Shown here one piece after another: positions 45,231-54,583 of a DNA stretch of 64,000 bases. Below the pieces are notes generated by a model. That model was not told the DNA's origin and made no database searches. It saw only the letters and a program-made list of their open reading frames with translations. The translations under genes and the position numbers were made by a program. Source of the DNA: Polymorphobacter megasporae (GTDB taxonomy: Bacteria; Pseudomonadota; Alphaproteobacteria; Sphingomonadales; Sphingomonadaceae). The stretch spans positions 3,410,001 through 3,474,000 of the forward strand of contig NZ_CP081848.1 in the NCBI RefSeq assembly GCF_018982885.2, given 5' to 3'. Every line of letters starts with the position of its first letter. The stretch's first letter is position 1.

Positions 45231-47908
45231 TCTGCGGCCTCGGTCGCGACGGCGGGGGCACGGACGAGCAGCGCCTCGGGGAACTGGACCGCGAAGCGTG
45301 CGCCACGGGGATCGCTGCGCGTGCCGGCGGCCACGGTCAGCCCCATCGCCTCGGCAAAGCCCTTTACGATCGCGAGGCCGAGCCCGGTGCCGTCCTTGGT
45401 CCGGTCGGACCCCTCGACGCGCAGGAACGTGTCGAAGATGCGCGCCTCGCTCCCCGGCGGCAAGCCCGGCCCCTCGTCGGTCACGGTTAGCTCGATGCCG
45501 TCGTAGCGGCGCGTCGCGGCGATCGTCACGGTGGTCCCCGGGTCGGCATATTTGCCGGCATTGTCGAGCAGGTTGATCAGGCAGTGGTGAAACAGCTGCG
45601 GGTCGATCCGTACCAGCGGCAGGTCGGGCGGCACGGCAAGGGCGATCGGATGGTCGGCGAGCGCGCGGCGGACGTCGTGGACCGCGCCCGCAACCGCATC
45701 GGTCAGGTCGGTGGGCTGGATATTTAGGTTGAGCGCCCCCGCCTCGATCCGCGCCATGTCGAGCAGATTGGCGACGAAGCGCCGAAGCCGCTGGGTCTCG
45801 GCGTCGAGCGTGTCGAACAACGGGGTGTTCGACGTCGTCGCCGCGGTCGCGCGAAGTTCGTTCGCGGCGGCGACGATGCTCGTCAGCGGGGTCCGCAGGT
45901 CGTGGCTGACGCTCGCGAGCAGCGTCGCGCGAAGGCGGTCGCGCTCGCGGAGTTGGGCGACATCGGCCATCTCGGCCTCAAGCTGGATGCGGTCGAGCGC
46001 GAGCGCCGACTGGTCGAGGACGCTGGTCAGCAGCGCGAGGCTGTCGGGACGCAGCGGATCGCGCCCGTCGTCGCGCGCCATGCCGATCACCGCGATCGTC
46101 CCGCGCCCGGTGTTGAGCGGGTGGAACAGCCAGTCGGCTGCCGTCAGCGTGTCCGACCCGCGCCCCGCCGGACGCCCCTTGTCGGCGACCCAGCGCGCCG
46201 CCGCGAGCTCGACCGCGCCGAGCTCGTCGCCGGGGGGCACCGCCGCGATGAGAATCAGGTCACCGCGCTTGGGCAGCATCATCACCGCGCGGACGTCGAA
46301 CAACCGCGCGATCTCGGCGCAGATCGACTGCGCCAGTTCGGGCACCGTCGTCACCCCGGTCAACTGCCGCGAGAAGCCCGCGAGCGCGGCATTGGCGCGC
46401 GCGCCCGACGCGGCAAGATCGGCCTGGACCCGCGTCCGCGCTGCAAGCTGGCTGACGATCACCGCGACGACCAGCAGGACGAGGACGGTGACGAGGTTCG
46501 CCGGATCGGCGATCGTGAAGGTGTAGAGCGGCGGAAGAAAGAAGAAGTTGTACGCCAGCGCCGACAGCACCCCGGCGAAGACCCCGGCGCGTAGCCCCCA
46601 GATCGTCGCGGCGGTCAGCACCGGGACGAGGTACATCATGTCGACGCTGTTGACCGTCTTCGGCCCAGTGACGATCTCGGCGATGCCGGTGACGCCCGCG
46701 ACCATCAGGAGCGTCAATAGATAGTCCATCGGGCGGGTGATCGTTCGCCGCGGTGCGGTGGCTTGTGCGGCGCCCTTGCCGGTCGGCAGGACGTGGACCG
46801 CGACGCCGTCGATGCCGCGGACCAGCGCGTCGACGACCGAGCCGTAGCGTCGCTCGAACCACCACGATCGGAGCGATTTGCCGACGACGATCTGCGTGAT
46901 CCGCGCCTCGGCAGCAAAGTCGCACAGCCCGTCGACGACGTTCGCCGCGGGGATTGTCGCGGTCCCGCCGCCGAGCTGGACCGCGAGCGCCAGCGTCGCC
47001 GCCAGCCGCGACTGCCCGGCAGCATCGAGGCGGCGGGTCCGCTCGGTCTCGACGTGGAGAGCGGTCCATGGCGCGCGCAGGGCATCGGCCAAGCGTTTGG
47101 CGGCGCGGACGAGTTCGGCGGCGCTGGCGGCGGCGTCGACCGCGACGAGAACGCGCTCGCCCGCCGCGAAGGTCCCCGCGAGCGCCCGCGCGCGCAGGTC
47201 GCCGAGCATCTCGGCATCGACCGCCTGCGCCGCACGCCGCAGCGCCAGCTCACGCAACGCCTGGAGATTGGTCCGCGAAAAGAAATGCCCGAGCGCGCGT
47301 GCGGCTTCGTCGGGGACATAGACCTTGCCCGCCTTCAATCGCTCGATCAGCTCGTCGGGGGGAATATCGACGACCTCGATATCGGCGTCGTCGAGCATCC
47401 GGTCGGGCACCGTCTCGCGCACCCGGACCCGGGTGAACGAAGCGACGACGTCGTTTAGGCTCTCGATGTGCTGGACGTTGACCGTCGAGAAGACGTCGAT
47501 CCCGGCGGCGAGGAGTTCGTCGACGTCCTGGTAGCGCTTGGGGTGGCGCGACCCCGGGGCGTTGGTGTGCGCGAGTTCGTCGACCAGCACGAGGCGCGGG
47601 CGGCGCGCGAGGATCGCGTCGATGTCCATCTCGTCGAGCGCGCGGACCGAGCCTTCGGTATGGCGGCGCGGCATGATCTCGAACGGCCGGGTCAGCGCCT
47701 CGGTCTCGGCACGGCCGTGGGTCTCGACGACGCCGATGACGACGTCGACCCCTTCGCGGACCCGCGCCGCGGCATCAGTCAGCATCTCATAGGTTTTGCC
47801 GACGCCGGGGGCTGCGCCGAGGAAGACCTTCAAACGGCCGCGGCCTTCCTGCGCGGCGGCGCGCAGGAAGGCCTCGGGAGCCGGGCGGTCGGGATCGCGG
47901 GCGGTCAC
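45227..47908 (-). CDS. kdpD: Potassium sensor histidine kinase KdpD
   Basis: An 893-residue inner-membrane kinase, full length for the family. In order: the N-terminal KdpD domain with FLGAAPGVGKTYEML and DELAHTNAPGSRHPKRYQDV, a USP-like region (about 240-365), four membrane helices (about 395-500, PVLTAATIWGLRAGVFAGVL), a GAF-like block, HisKA with ASVSHDLRTPLTSIV, and the ATPase with NLLDNAGKYADPG and DEGPGLPPG. It senses K+ limitation and phosphorylates KdpE. It overlaps kdpC and kdpE by 4 bp each. Confidence 0.97.
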   Translation of the reverse strand: MTARDPDRPAPEAFLRAAAQEGRGRLKVFLGAAPGVGKTYEMLTDAAARVREGVDVVIGVVETHGRAETEALTRPFEIMPRRHTEGSVRALDEMDIDAILARRPRLVLVDELAHTNAPGSRHPKRYQDVDELLAAGIDVFSTVNVQHIESLNDVVASFTRVRVRETVPDRMLDDADIEVVDIPPDELIERLKAGKVYVPDEAARALGHFFSRTNLQALRELALRRAAQAVDAEMLGDLRARALAGTFAAGERVLVAVDAAASAAELVRAAKRLADALRAPWTALHVETERTRRLDAAGQSRLAATLALAVQLGGGTATIPAANVVDGLCDFAAEARITQIVVGKSLRSWWFERRYGSVVDALVRGIDGVAVHVLPTGKGAAQATAPRRTITRPMDYLLTLLMVAGVTGIAEIVTGPKTVNSVDMMYLVPVLTAATIWGLRAGVFAGVLSALAYNFFFLPPLYTFTIADPANLVTVLVLLVVAVIVSQLAARTRVQADLAASGARANAALAGFSRQLTGVTTVPELAQSICAEIARLFDVRAVMMLPKRGDLILIAAVPPGDELGAVELAAARWVADKGRPAGRGSDTLTAADWLFHPLNTGRGTIAVIGMARDDGRDPLRPDSLALLTSVLDQSALALDRIQLEAEMADVAQLRERDRLRATLLASVSHDLRTPLTSIVAAANELRATAATTSNTPLFDTLDAETQRLRRFVANLLDMARIEAGALNLNIQPTDLTDAVAGAVHDVRRALADHPIALAVPPDLPLVRIDPQLFHHCLINLLDNAGKYADPGTTVTIAATRRYDGIELTVTDEGPGLPPGSEARIFDTFLRVEGSDRTKDGTGLGLAIVKGFAEAMGLTVAAGTRSDPRGARFAVQFPEALLVRAPAVATEAAE

Positions 47909-48495
47909 CCGGCGGGTTTAGCGCCCGACGCATCGAGCTGTCGATTGAGCATCAGCACGTTGACCCGCGGTTCACCGAGAATCCCCGCGAGCGGAGCCTC
48001 GACAGCACCCTCGACGATCGCCTGCACCTGCGGCTCGGTCATCCCGCGCGCCTTGGCGACGCGGGCGATCTGGACCCTTGCCGACGCCGGCGAGATGTGC
48101 GGGTCGAGCCCGGACGCCGAGGTCGTCAGCAGGTCGCCGGGGACGTCGCCGGTCAGGCCGTCGGCGCGCGCGGCCTTGACGTCAGCGCGGACGCGATCGA
48201 CCAGCGCCTTCGACGTCGGGCCGAGGTTCGACCCCGACGACGCTTGCCCGTCATACCCCTTGCCCGCCGCCGACGGGCGTCCGTGGAAGTATTTCGGCGC
48301 GGCAAAATTCTGCCCGATCAGCTCGGAGCCGACGACCCGATCACCGTCGCGGACGAGGCTTCCGTTCGCTTGGCTCGGGAACACCAGCTGGCCGATGCCG
48401 AGGATGAGCGCGGGGTAGGCCAGCCCGGTCAGGATGGTGAACAGCACCAGCATGACCAGCGCAGGGCGGATTGCGGAACGGAAATCAGCGTTCAT
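47905..48495 (-). CDS. kdpC: K+-transporting ATPase subunit KdpC
   Basis: 196 residues with one N-terminal membrane helix (ALVMLVLFTILTGLAYPALI) and a periplasmic domain containing GQNFAAPKYFHGRPSAAG and SASGLDPHISPASA, both family hallmarks. KdpC stabilises the KdpFABC complex and helps in ATP binding. ATG 48495 begins the family sequence; the open frame upstream overlaps kdpB and is not coding. It is 11 bp after kdpB and overlaps kdpD by 4 bp. Confidence 0.96.
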   Translation of the reverse strand: MNADFRSAIRPALVMLVLFTILTGLAYPALILGIGQLVFPSQANGSLVRDGDRVVGSELIGQNFAAPKYFHGRPSAAGKGYDGQASSGSNLGPTSKALVDRVRADVKAARADGLTGDVPGDLLTTSASGLDPHISPASARVQIARVAKARGMTEPQVQAIVEGAVEAPLAGILGEPRVNVLMLNRQLDASGAKPAG

Positions 48496-48506
48496 GGTGA
48501 ACTTCC

Positions 48507-50516
48507 TTAGACCAGACCGAGGCCGGAAACGGCGATGTCGATCAGCTTGATGCCGATGAACGGCGCGACGATACCGCCCAGCCCATAGACCGCGAGATTG
48601 CGCGCGAGCAGCGTCCCCGCCCCCGCCGGGCGGTATTTCACGCCCTTCAATGCCAGCGGCACCAGCGCCGGGATGATCAGCGCGTTGAAGATGATCGCCG
48701 ACAGGATCGCGCTCTGCGGCGACGCCAGCCCCATGACGTTGAGCACCGCGAGACCCGGATACAGCACGACGAAGATCGCCGGCAGGATCGCGAAATACTT
48801 GGCGACGTCGTTGGCGATCGAGAAGGTCGTCAGCGCTCCCCGCGTCATCAGCAGTTGCTTGCCGAGCCCGACGATCTCGATCAGCTTGGTTGGGTCGCTG
48901 TCGAGGTCGACCATGTTGCCCGCCTCGCGCGCCGCCTGCGTCCCGGTGTTCATCGTCACCCCGACATCGGCCTGTGCGAGCGCCGGAGCGTCGTTGGTGC
49001 CGTCGCCGCACATCGCGACGAGCTTGCCGCCGGTCTGCTCCTTGCGGATCAGCGCGAGCTTGTCCTCCGGCGTCGCCTGCGCGAGAAAGTCGTCGACCCC
49101 GGCCTCGGCGGCGATACTCGCGGCAGTCAGCGGGTTATCGCCGGTGATCATCACCGTGCGGATACCCATCCGGCGCAGCTCGACGAAGCGCTCGCGGATA
49201 CCCGCCTTGATGATGTCCTTCAGATGGACCGCGCCGAGGATGCGCCCGTCGCGGACGACGGCGAGCGGGGTGCCGCCCGACCGCGCGATCTCGTCGGTGA
49301 TCCGGCGCAGCTCGCTCGCCGAGGCGCTGTCGGGGAGCTTGTTGAGGACCGAGTCGACTGCGCCCTTCTCGATGAAGGTCGCGCCGAACTTGAGCCCTGA
49401 CAGCCGGGTCGACGCCGAGAACGGCACGACTTCAGCCCCGACCGGCATCGTCGCCGACTGCCCGTGCTTCTCGCGGGCGAGGACGACGATCGAGCGACCC
49501 TCGGGAGTTTCGTCGGCGAGGCTCGACAGATACGCCGCCTCGGCGAGTTCGCCCATCTGGACGCCGGCGACGCTGCGGAACTCGGTCGCCTGGCGGTCGC
49601 CGACGGTAATCGTCCCGGTCTTGTCGAGCAGCAGCACGTCGATATCGCCCGCCGCTTCGACCGCGCGGCCCGACTTCGCCAGCACGTTGAAGCGGACGAG
49701 CCGGTCCATCCCGGCGATGCCGATCGCCGACAGCAAGGCCGCGATCGTCGTCGGGATCAGCGTGATCAGCAGCGCTGCGAGTAGCACCACCGACACCGCT
49801 CCCCCGGCATAGGTCGCGAACAGCGGGATCGTCCCGACCGCGATCAGGAAGATGATCGTCAGCCCGACGAGCAGGATCGTCAGCGCGATCTCGTTCGGCG
49901 TTTTCTGCCGTGACGCGCCTTCGACGAGCGCGATCATGCGGTCGAGGAAGCCTTCGCCCGGACCGGCGGTGACACGGACGGTGATCTTGTCGGAGATGAC
50001 GCGCGTCCCCGCCGTGACCGCCGAGCGGTCGCCGCCGGCCTCGCGGATGACGGGGGCGCTTTCGCCGGTGATCGCGGCTTCGTTGACCGAGGCGACGCCC
50101 TCGACGACTTCGCCGTCGGCGGGGATCAGGTCGCCGGTGTCGACGAGCACAAGATCGCCGACCTTAAGCGCCGATGCCGCGACTTGTTCGCCCGAGACGC
50201 GCTTGGCGGTCAATTCGCCCTTGGTCTGGCGGAGCGAGGCGGCCTGCGCCTTGCCGCGCCCCTCGGCGATGGCTTCGGCGAAGTTGCCAAACAGGACAGT
50301 CAGCCACAGCCAGACGACGAGCTGAATCTGGAAGCCGACCGCGAGGCCGGTGCCACCGGCGAACAGCAGGATCGTCAGCAGCAGCGCGACGACGCCGGTG
50401 GTGAACATCACCGGATTGCGCACGAGCTGCGCGGGGTTGAGCTTGCGGAAGGCATCGATCACCGCCGGGCCGATCAGGGCAGGCGTGAACAATGAGGGGG
50501 CGACGGCGCGGGCCAT
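48507..50516 (-). CDS. kdpB: K+-transporting P-type ATPase subunit KdpB
   Basis: 669 residues, near the usual 680. It has a P-type phosphorylation site [11 protein letters not shown], the actuator loop ITGESAPV, hinge [18 protein letters not shown], and membrane helices including [20 protein letters not shown]. It couples ATP use to K+ import through KdpA. It starts at ATG 50516, 14 bp after kdpA, and is followed by kdpC at 11 bp. Confidence 0.97.
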   Translation of the reverse strand: MARAVAPSLFTPALIGPAVIDAFRKLNPAQLVRNPVMFTTGVVALLLTILLFAGGTGLAVGFQIQLVVWLWLTVLFGNFAEAIAEGRGKAQAASLRQTKGELTAKRVSGEQVAASALKVGDLVLVDTGDLIPADGEVVEGVASVNEAAITGESAPVIREAGGDRSAVTAGTRVISDKITVRVTAGPGEGFLDRMIALVEGASRQKTPNEIALTILLVGLTIIFLIAVGTIPLFATYAGGAVSVVLLAALLITLIPTTIAALLSAIGIAGMDRLVRFNVLAKSGRAVEAAGDIDVLLLDKTGTITVGDRQATEFRSVAGVQMGELAEAAYLSSLADETPEGRSIVVLAREKHGQSATMPVGAEVVPFSASTRLSGLKFGATFIEKGAVDSVLNKLPDSASASELRRITDEIARSGGTPLAVVRDGRILGAVHLKDIIKAGIRERFVELRRMGIRTVMITGDNPLTAASIAAEAGVDDFLAQATPEDKLALIRKEQTGGKLVAMCGDGTNDAPALAQADVGVTMNTGTQAAREAGNMVDLDSDPTKLIEIVGLGKQLLMTRGALTTFSIANDVAKYFAILPAIFVVLYPGLAVLNVMGLASPQSAILSAIIFNALIIPALVPLALKGVKYRPAGAGTLLARNLAVYGLGGIVAPFIGIKLIDIAVSGLGLV

Positions 50517-50530
50517 TGACGTGACTCCGA

Positions 50531-52240
50531 TTAAAACAGCTGGCCGTGAACCATCGCCAGTTCATCGGCGATGGGTCCGAGCGCGAGCGACGGCAGGAAG
50601 GTCAGGCCGCCCAGGATCAGGATGATCCCGATCAGCAGGCCGACCCAGAGCGGGCCGGTCGTCGGGAACGAGCCCGACGATTCAGGGACGACGCGCTTGG
50701 CAGCGAGGCTGCCGGCGATCGCGAGGACTGGGATGATCACGAAGAAGCGCCCGAACCACATCGCGACGGCGAGCAACCCATCGTAGAACGGCGTGCTCGC
50801 GGTCAGCCCGGCGAACGCCGACCCGTTGTTCCCGACGGCCGACGAGAAGGCGTAGAGGATCTCCGAATAGCCGTGCGGGCCCTTGTTGTTGAGGCCGGCG
50901 AGCCCGGCGGGGACGATTGCGGCGATGCCGGTGCACGACAGGATGATCAGCGGCAGGACGGCGATCGCGAGGACGGCGAGCTTGACCTCGCGGCTCTCGA
51001 TCTTCTTGCCGACATACTCCGGCGATCGTCCGACCATCAGCCCGGCGACGAAGACCGCGACGATGCAGTAGATCAGGAAGCCGTACAGCCCCGACCCGAC
51101 GCCGCCGAAGATGATCTCGCCGAGCTGGATGTTGAACAGCGGCACCATCCCGCCGAGCGCGGTGAAGCTGTCGTGCATCGCGTTGACCGCGCCGCAAGAC
51201 GCGTCGGTGGTGACGGTGGCGAACAATGCCGACGCGGCGATGCCGAAGCGAACTTCCTTACCCTCCATGTTGCCGTCGGCGGCATGGAGGCCGAGCGCGT
51301 GGAGGTTGGGGTTGCCCGCGGCTTCGGCCCAATAGGCGACCGTCGTCCCGGCGAGGAACAGCAGCAGCATCGCGGCGAAGATCGCCCAGCCCTGCCGCGT
51401 GTTGCCGACCGCCTTGCCGAAGGTCCACGTCAGCCCGGCGCCGAGCGCGAAGATCGACACCATCTGGAGGAAGTTGGTCCACGCGCTCGGGTTTTCGAAC
51501 GGGTGCGCCGAGTTGGCGTTGAAGAAGCCGCCACCGTTGGTGCCGAGCATCTTGATCGCTTCCTGGCTCGCCACCGGGCCGAGCGCGAGGGTCTGCTTGG
51601 CGCCTTCGAGCGTCGTCGCGACCGCGGTCCCGGCGAAGGTCTGCGGCACGCCGCCCGCGACGAGGACGACGGCATAGACGATGCAAACGGGGAGCAGCAG
51701 ATAGAGCGTGACACGCGTCATGTCGGCCCAAAAATTGCCGAGCCCCTTGCTCTCGCGACGGGCAAAGCCGCGGATCACCGCGAAGGCGACCGCGATGCCG
51801 GTCGCCGCCGACAGGAAGTTATGCGTTGAAAGGCCCGCCATCTGCGTCAGGTGGCTCATCGTCGACTCACCCGAATACGACTGCCAGTTGGTGTTGGTGA
51901 TGAAGCTGATCGCGGTGTTCATCGCGAGATGCGGGTCGACCGCGGGAAACGCTTGCGGGTTGAGCGGCAGGACGTTTTGCAACCGCTGGAAGGCATAGGT
52001 CAGCAGCACGCCGGCGAGGCTGAAGATCAGGACGTGGACCGCATAGCGACGCCACGTCATGTCCTCGTCGGGGTCGATCCCGCCGAGCGCGTAAAAGCCG
52101 CGCTCGACCGGGCCGAGGACGACATGGAACGGGGTCCGCCGCCCCTCGTACAATGCGAACAACCACGCGCCCATCGGCTTCGTGATTGCGATGATGCACG
52201 CCGTAAACAGCGCGATCAGGAGCCAGCCCTGGAAGGTCAT
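50531..52240 (-). CDS. kdpA: K+-transporting ATPase subunit KdpA
   Basis: 569 residues, about ten membrane helices, homologous to K+ channel/Trk-type pores. Selectivity-loop repeats are visible, e.g. [40 protein letters not shown] and [14 protein letters not shown]. It binds and passes K+ in KdpFABC. It starts 16 bp after kdpF and leads kdpB. Confidence 0.97.
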   Translation of the reverse strand: MTFQGWLLIALFTACIIAITKPMGAWLFALYEGRRTPFHVVLGPVERGFYALGGIDPDEDMTWRRYAVHVLIFSLAGVLLTYAFQRLQNVLPLNPQAFPAVDPHLAMNTAISFITNTNWQSYSGESTMSHLTQMAGLSTHNFLSAATGIAVAFAVIRGFARRESKGLGNFWADMTRVTLYLLLPVCIVYAVVLVAGGVPQTFAGTAVATTLEGAKQTLALGPVASQEAIKMLGTNGGGFFNANSAHPFENPSAWTNFLQMVSIFALGAGLTWTFGKAVGNTRQGWAIFAAMLLLFLAGTTVAYWAEAAGNPNLHALGLHAADGNMEGKEVRFGIAASALFATVTTDASCGAVNAMHDSFTALGGMVPLFNIQLGEIIFGGVGSGLYGFLIYCIVAVFVAGLMVGRSPEYVGKKIESREVKLAVLAIAVLPLIILSCTGIAAIVPAGLAGLNNKGPHGYSEILYAFSSAVGNNGSAFAGLTASTPFYDGLLAVAMWFGRFFVIIPVLAIAGSLAAKRVVPESSGSFPTTGPLWVGLLIGIILILGGLTFLPSLALGPIADELAMVHGQLF

Positions 52241-52256
52241 CGACGCTCTCCGGCGA

Positions 52257-52346
52257 TCAATAGTCTTCGGGGTGCGTGAGCACCGCGACGAGATACAAAA
52301 GAAGGCCGAGCGCGGTCGCCGCGCTGAGCCACATGGCGAATGTCAT
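52257..52346 (-). CDS. kdpF: K+-transporting ATPase small subunit KdpF
   Basis: A 29-residue membrane peptide ([20 protein letters not shown]... ending THPEDY) with one helix and a short polar tail, as in KdpF, which stabilises the Kdp complex. It lies just upstream of kdpA as in other kdp operons. It is too short for ordinary gene callers but its position and composition make it convincing. Confidence 0.85.
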   Translation of the reverse strand: MTFAMWLSAATALGLLLYLVAVLTHPEDY

Positions 52347-52358
52347 GGGAATTGCCCC

Positions 52359-52442
52359 TCAGGCGCGGTCGGCGAGCGACACGTAGAGCAGGCTGAGCAA
52401 CGCCAGCCCGACGGCGATGCCGATCCAGATCAAATCCTGCAC
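52359..52442 (-). CDS. Membrane micropeptide upstream of kdpF
   Basis: A 27-residue frame (MQDLIWIGIAVGLALLSLLY... ending SLADRA) starts at GTG 52442, eight bases after AGGAG. It is one hydrophobic helix with a charged tail, ends 12 bp before kdpF, and resembles short frames seen ahead of kdpF in other alphaproteobacteria, as recalled. It may be a second KdpF-like subunit. Function unproven. Confidence 0.6.
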   Translation of the reverse strand: MQDLIWIGIAVGLALLSLLYVSLADRA

Positions 52443-52516
52443 GATGACGCTCCTCGGCACATTGAAGGCCGGAGGTAGGCGCGGGGCGCATGCCGCTCCA
52501 TGCGATAGCGGGCTGG

Positions 52517-52538
52517 GCGCATAAAGGCGGCGTAAAGA
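52517..52538 (-). promoter_or_regulatory. Probable KdpE-binding direct repeat upstream of the kdp operon
   Basis: On the minus strand two boxes, TTTACGCCGCC and TTTATGCGCCC, are repeated exactly 11 bases apart, about 75-95 bases before the first kdp frame. The E. coli KdpE site likewise has TTTATA and TTTACA boxes with an 11-base period. Inferred from spacing and sequence. Confidence 0.5.
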
Positions 52539-52539
52539 T

Positions 52540-52625
52540 CGCCGCAGTTCGTCCTGTCCTACAGTGGACTAACAGGCATAGGATGATCGCGAGCCGCCAC
52601 CGGGCGGCTCGCGTTCTTTCTCATT
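52540..52625 (+). ncRNA. Candidate small RNA opposite to kdp, ending in an intrinsic terminator
   Basis: No plus-strand gene precedes the plus-oriented terminator at 52588, so a short transcript starting near 52540 would explain it. The stretch can fold: GTCC/GGAC within CCTGT/ACAGG (52550-52580), then the terminator stem. The 5' end and promoter are not established. Tentative; no known RNA family was recognised. Confidence 0.3.
52588..52613 (+). terminator. Intrinsic terminator on the plus strand
   Basis: A perfect 11-bp GC-rich stem (CGCGAGCCGCC with GGCGGCTCGCG) with loop ACCG is followed by TTCTTTCTCATTGTT. The T-rich side shows that it acts on plus-strand transcription. Confidence 0.7.
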
Positions 52626-52760
52626 GTTGGCAACGTCCGTCTGATCGCGTTTCGCGCAAGAAACGCGAAGTGAAAAACAGTACGCGTTTGTGTGAACTTA
52701 TTTTGAACTTAGCGTTGGATTGGGCGACGACTGAGCGGTGCAAGGCTGCGTCAGGCCTGG

Positions 52761-52834
52761 TGTCATCCCGGCGCAGGCCGGAACCCATGAACACAACCGG
52801 TTGAATTCATTGGTTCCGGCCTTCGCCTGGATCA
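52761..52834. repeat. Intergenic palindromic repeat, CCCGGCG subtype (diverged)
   Basis: Arms GTCATCCCGGCGCAGGCCGG and CCGGCCTTCGCCTGGATCA, about 22 bases apart, match the element at 23768 with a few substitutions. It lies downstream of the PEP-CTERM gene. The rest of the 420-bp gap 52443-52862 holds the KdpE-like site, the candidate RNA and nothing else recognised. Confidence 0.75.
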
Positions 52835-52862
52835 AATCATGTGGAGCCGACGCTCCCCTCGT

Positions 52863-53855
52863 CTAAGCGAGGACGGTCTTCCGCGCCGCGCGCCGGGCAG
52901 CCCGGCCGGTCAGGCCGAAGCCGACGAGCATCAACGCCCAGCTCGCGGGCTCCGGAACTGCGCCGCCGACATACGGCGTGATCGCGTTGCCGACGCTGAG
53001 CGAATAGAGCGGGTTGTTGAAGAGTGAGTTGAGCGTGATCGTCGGGTCGATGAACGCCGACGCGGTCCCGGCCAGCCCGGAGGCGTCGAACCCTCCGGCG
53101 CTAACCGAAGTCGACAACGAGATGAAGCCGTAGATGCTCAGCGGATCACCATTGGCAAATGTCGAGCCTGTGATGAAGTTCAAAGCGAGGTCATAATTCG
53201 CCGGACCGCAGCCGGTGCCCGGAGGCCCCGTGAAGTTGCACGTCGATCCGGCTCCGCTCTGCAGCAAGTCGTCGAGGCTGGTGCCGCCGCCGAACCCGAC
53301 GCCAGTCACAACGTTGGCCGTCGAATAAGCGGTGCCGGTCGCCGCCAGAGAATAATGGCCGTGGATGGTGGCGATCGCGCCGCTCGTCGTAAGCGCTGGT
53401 TCGAGCGCGGCAAACGCCGCGGCGCTGCTCGCATGGAGTTCGACGAGATACGCGTTGGTCAGGCTCGCGCGCGATGAAAAAGCGGCGCTGGCAGTGGCAG
53501 TCGTTGCCGACGACGGATCGTCGGGGGAGCTCGTTGCCCGCAACGAGACGGTCGAATCCGCGAAGCCGTCGGTCACGGTGCCATCGCCGCCAATCGGGTG
53601 AAACGGGCCGCCGCCGCTAAAGCCGGTGGTTCCGTTGGTCACGAAACCGTACCGGTAATCGTAGGAGCTGTCGGTCAAGACGAAATAGAGACCGTTGACG
53701 CTTTGTGCCGCCCCGAGCGACGGCTGAGGCGGCGGACCGCCGCCGCCGCCGCAGCCGTCGGGATTTGTCTCGCAGTCATCGGCGAGCGCGGCAGTCGGCG
53801 CGGCAAATGCGACAAGTGCAACCGTGGCGAGTGAAGTCAACAGCATCGCGCGCAT
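52863..53855 (-). CDS. PEPxxWA-CTERM sorting-signal protein
   Basis: 330 residues. A signal peptide (LLTSLATVALVAFAAPTAALA) leads a Gly/Ser/Thr-rich extracellular domain of unknown fold. The C-terminus has VPEPASWALMLVGFGLTG followed by basic RAARRAARK: the PEP-CTERM tripartite signal, processed by an exosortase in exopolysaccharide-forming bacteria. It contains one DCETNPDGCGGGG Cys-bearing segment at the mature N-terminus. AAAGGGG precedes ATG 53855. It diverges from the two-component pair at 53987, which could control it. The exosortase is not in this window. Confidence 0.9.
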   Translation of the reverse strand: MRAMLLTSLATVALVAFAAPTAALADDCETNPDGCGGGGGPPPQPSLGAAQSVNGLYFVLTDSSYDYRYGFVTNGTTGFSGGGPFHPIGGDGTVTDGFADSTVSLRATSSPDDPSSATTATASAAFSSRASLTNAYLVELHASSAAAFAALEPALTTSGAIATIHGHYSLAATGTAYSTANVVTGVGFGGGTSLDDLLQSGAGSTCNFTGPPGTGCGPANYDLALNFITGSTFANGDPLSIYGFISLSTSVSAGGFDASGLAGTASAFIDPTITLNSLFNNPLYSLSVGNAITPYVGGAVPEPASWALMLVGFGLTGRAARRAARKTVLA

Positions 53856-53986
53856 TTTATGCCCCTTTGAACGACGACGATTTCATGTTCGGCTAACGGC
53901 ATCTGCGACAGCCGTCGATTGCCTATTGAGGCATGTGGACTTTGCCCCGACTTTGCCGTTAGTGCTTGCGATCGGGGGACAGTCAG

Positions 53987-54583
53987 GTGCGGTTACTGCT
54001 GATCGACGATCATCCGTTGTTCGTCGACGGTTTCGCGACGATGATCGCGCAGGTTCGTCCCGACTGGCGTTTCGACTTTGCGCACAACTCGATCGACGGG
54101 GTCGCGCGGCTCGTCGCCGATCCCGATTTCGACCTCGTTATCGTCGACCTGCAATTGCCCGACCGCGACGGCTTCGCGACGATTGCGGCGATCGCGGCGG
54201 TCTGCCCGCACCTGCCGCGCCTCGTCATTTCGGGGCGCGAGGATGCGGCGGCGCGGATGCGCGCGCAGGTCGGGGGAGCCAGCGGCTTCATCGTCAAAAG
54301 CCTATCGGCCGAGCGGATGATCGCCGTGATCGACGAGGTTGCGGCAGGGCGGTCGGGGTTCGCGGCGACCGAGACGGCGGCGGCAATGCCGTGCCTGTCG
54401 CCGCGACAGCTCGACGTGCTGACCTTGCTCGCCGAGGGTCACGCCAACAAGGAAATCCGCTTTCGGCTCAACATCGCCGAGCGCACCGTCCGCGCGCATC
54501 TGACCGAGCTGTTCGCCACGCTGGGGGTCCAGACCCGGGTCAACGCGATTATCCGCGCCCGCGAAATCGGCTTGATCCATTGA
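53987..54583 (+). CDS. LuxR/NarL-type response regulator
   Basis: 198 residues: a receiver domain (LLLIDDHPLFVDGF, acceptor D54 in LVIVDLQLPDRDG) and a LuxR-type helix-turn-helix (about 132-190, CLSPRQLDVLTLLAEGHANK, then LNIAERTVRAHLTELFATLG). GTG 53987 is chosen because GGGGGAC lies seven bases upstream. An earlier TTG adds seven residues without support. The stop overlaps the next kinase gene, its likely partner. Target genes are unknown; the divergent PEP-CTERM gene is a candidate. Confidence 0.9.
   Translation: MRLLLIDDHPLFVDGFATMIAQVRPDWRFDFAHNSIDGVARLVADPDFDLVIVDLQLPDRDGFATIAAIAAVCPHLPRLVISGREDAAARMRAQVGGASGFIVKSLSAERMIAVIDEVAAGRSGFAATETAAAMPCLSPRQLDVLTLLAEGHANKEIRFRLNIAERTVRAHLTELFATLGVQTRVNAIIRAREIGLIH

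Noticed and set aside
47905-49011. Extended kdpC frame
   Set aside because: The first 172 codons overlap kdpB and are Arg-rich; KdpC family sequence begins at 48495.
53824-54579. Extension of the hybrid kinase frame through the response-regulator gene
   Set aside because: It runs in another frame over the receiver and LuxR domains and has no recognisable sequence.
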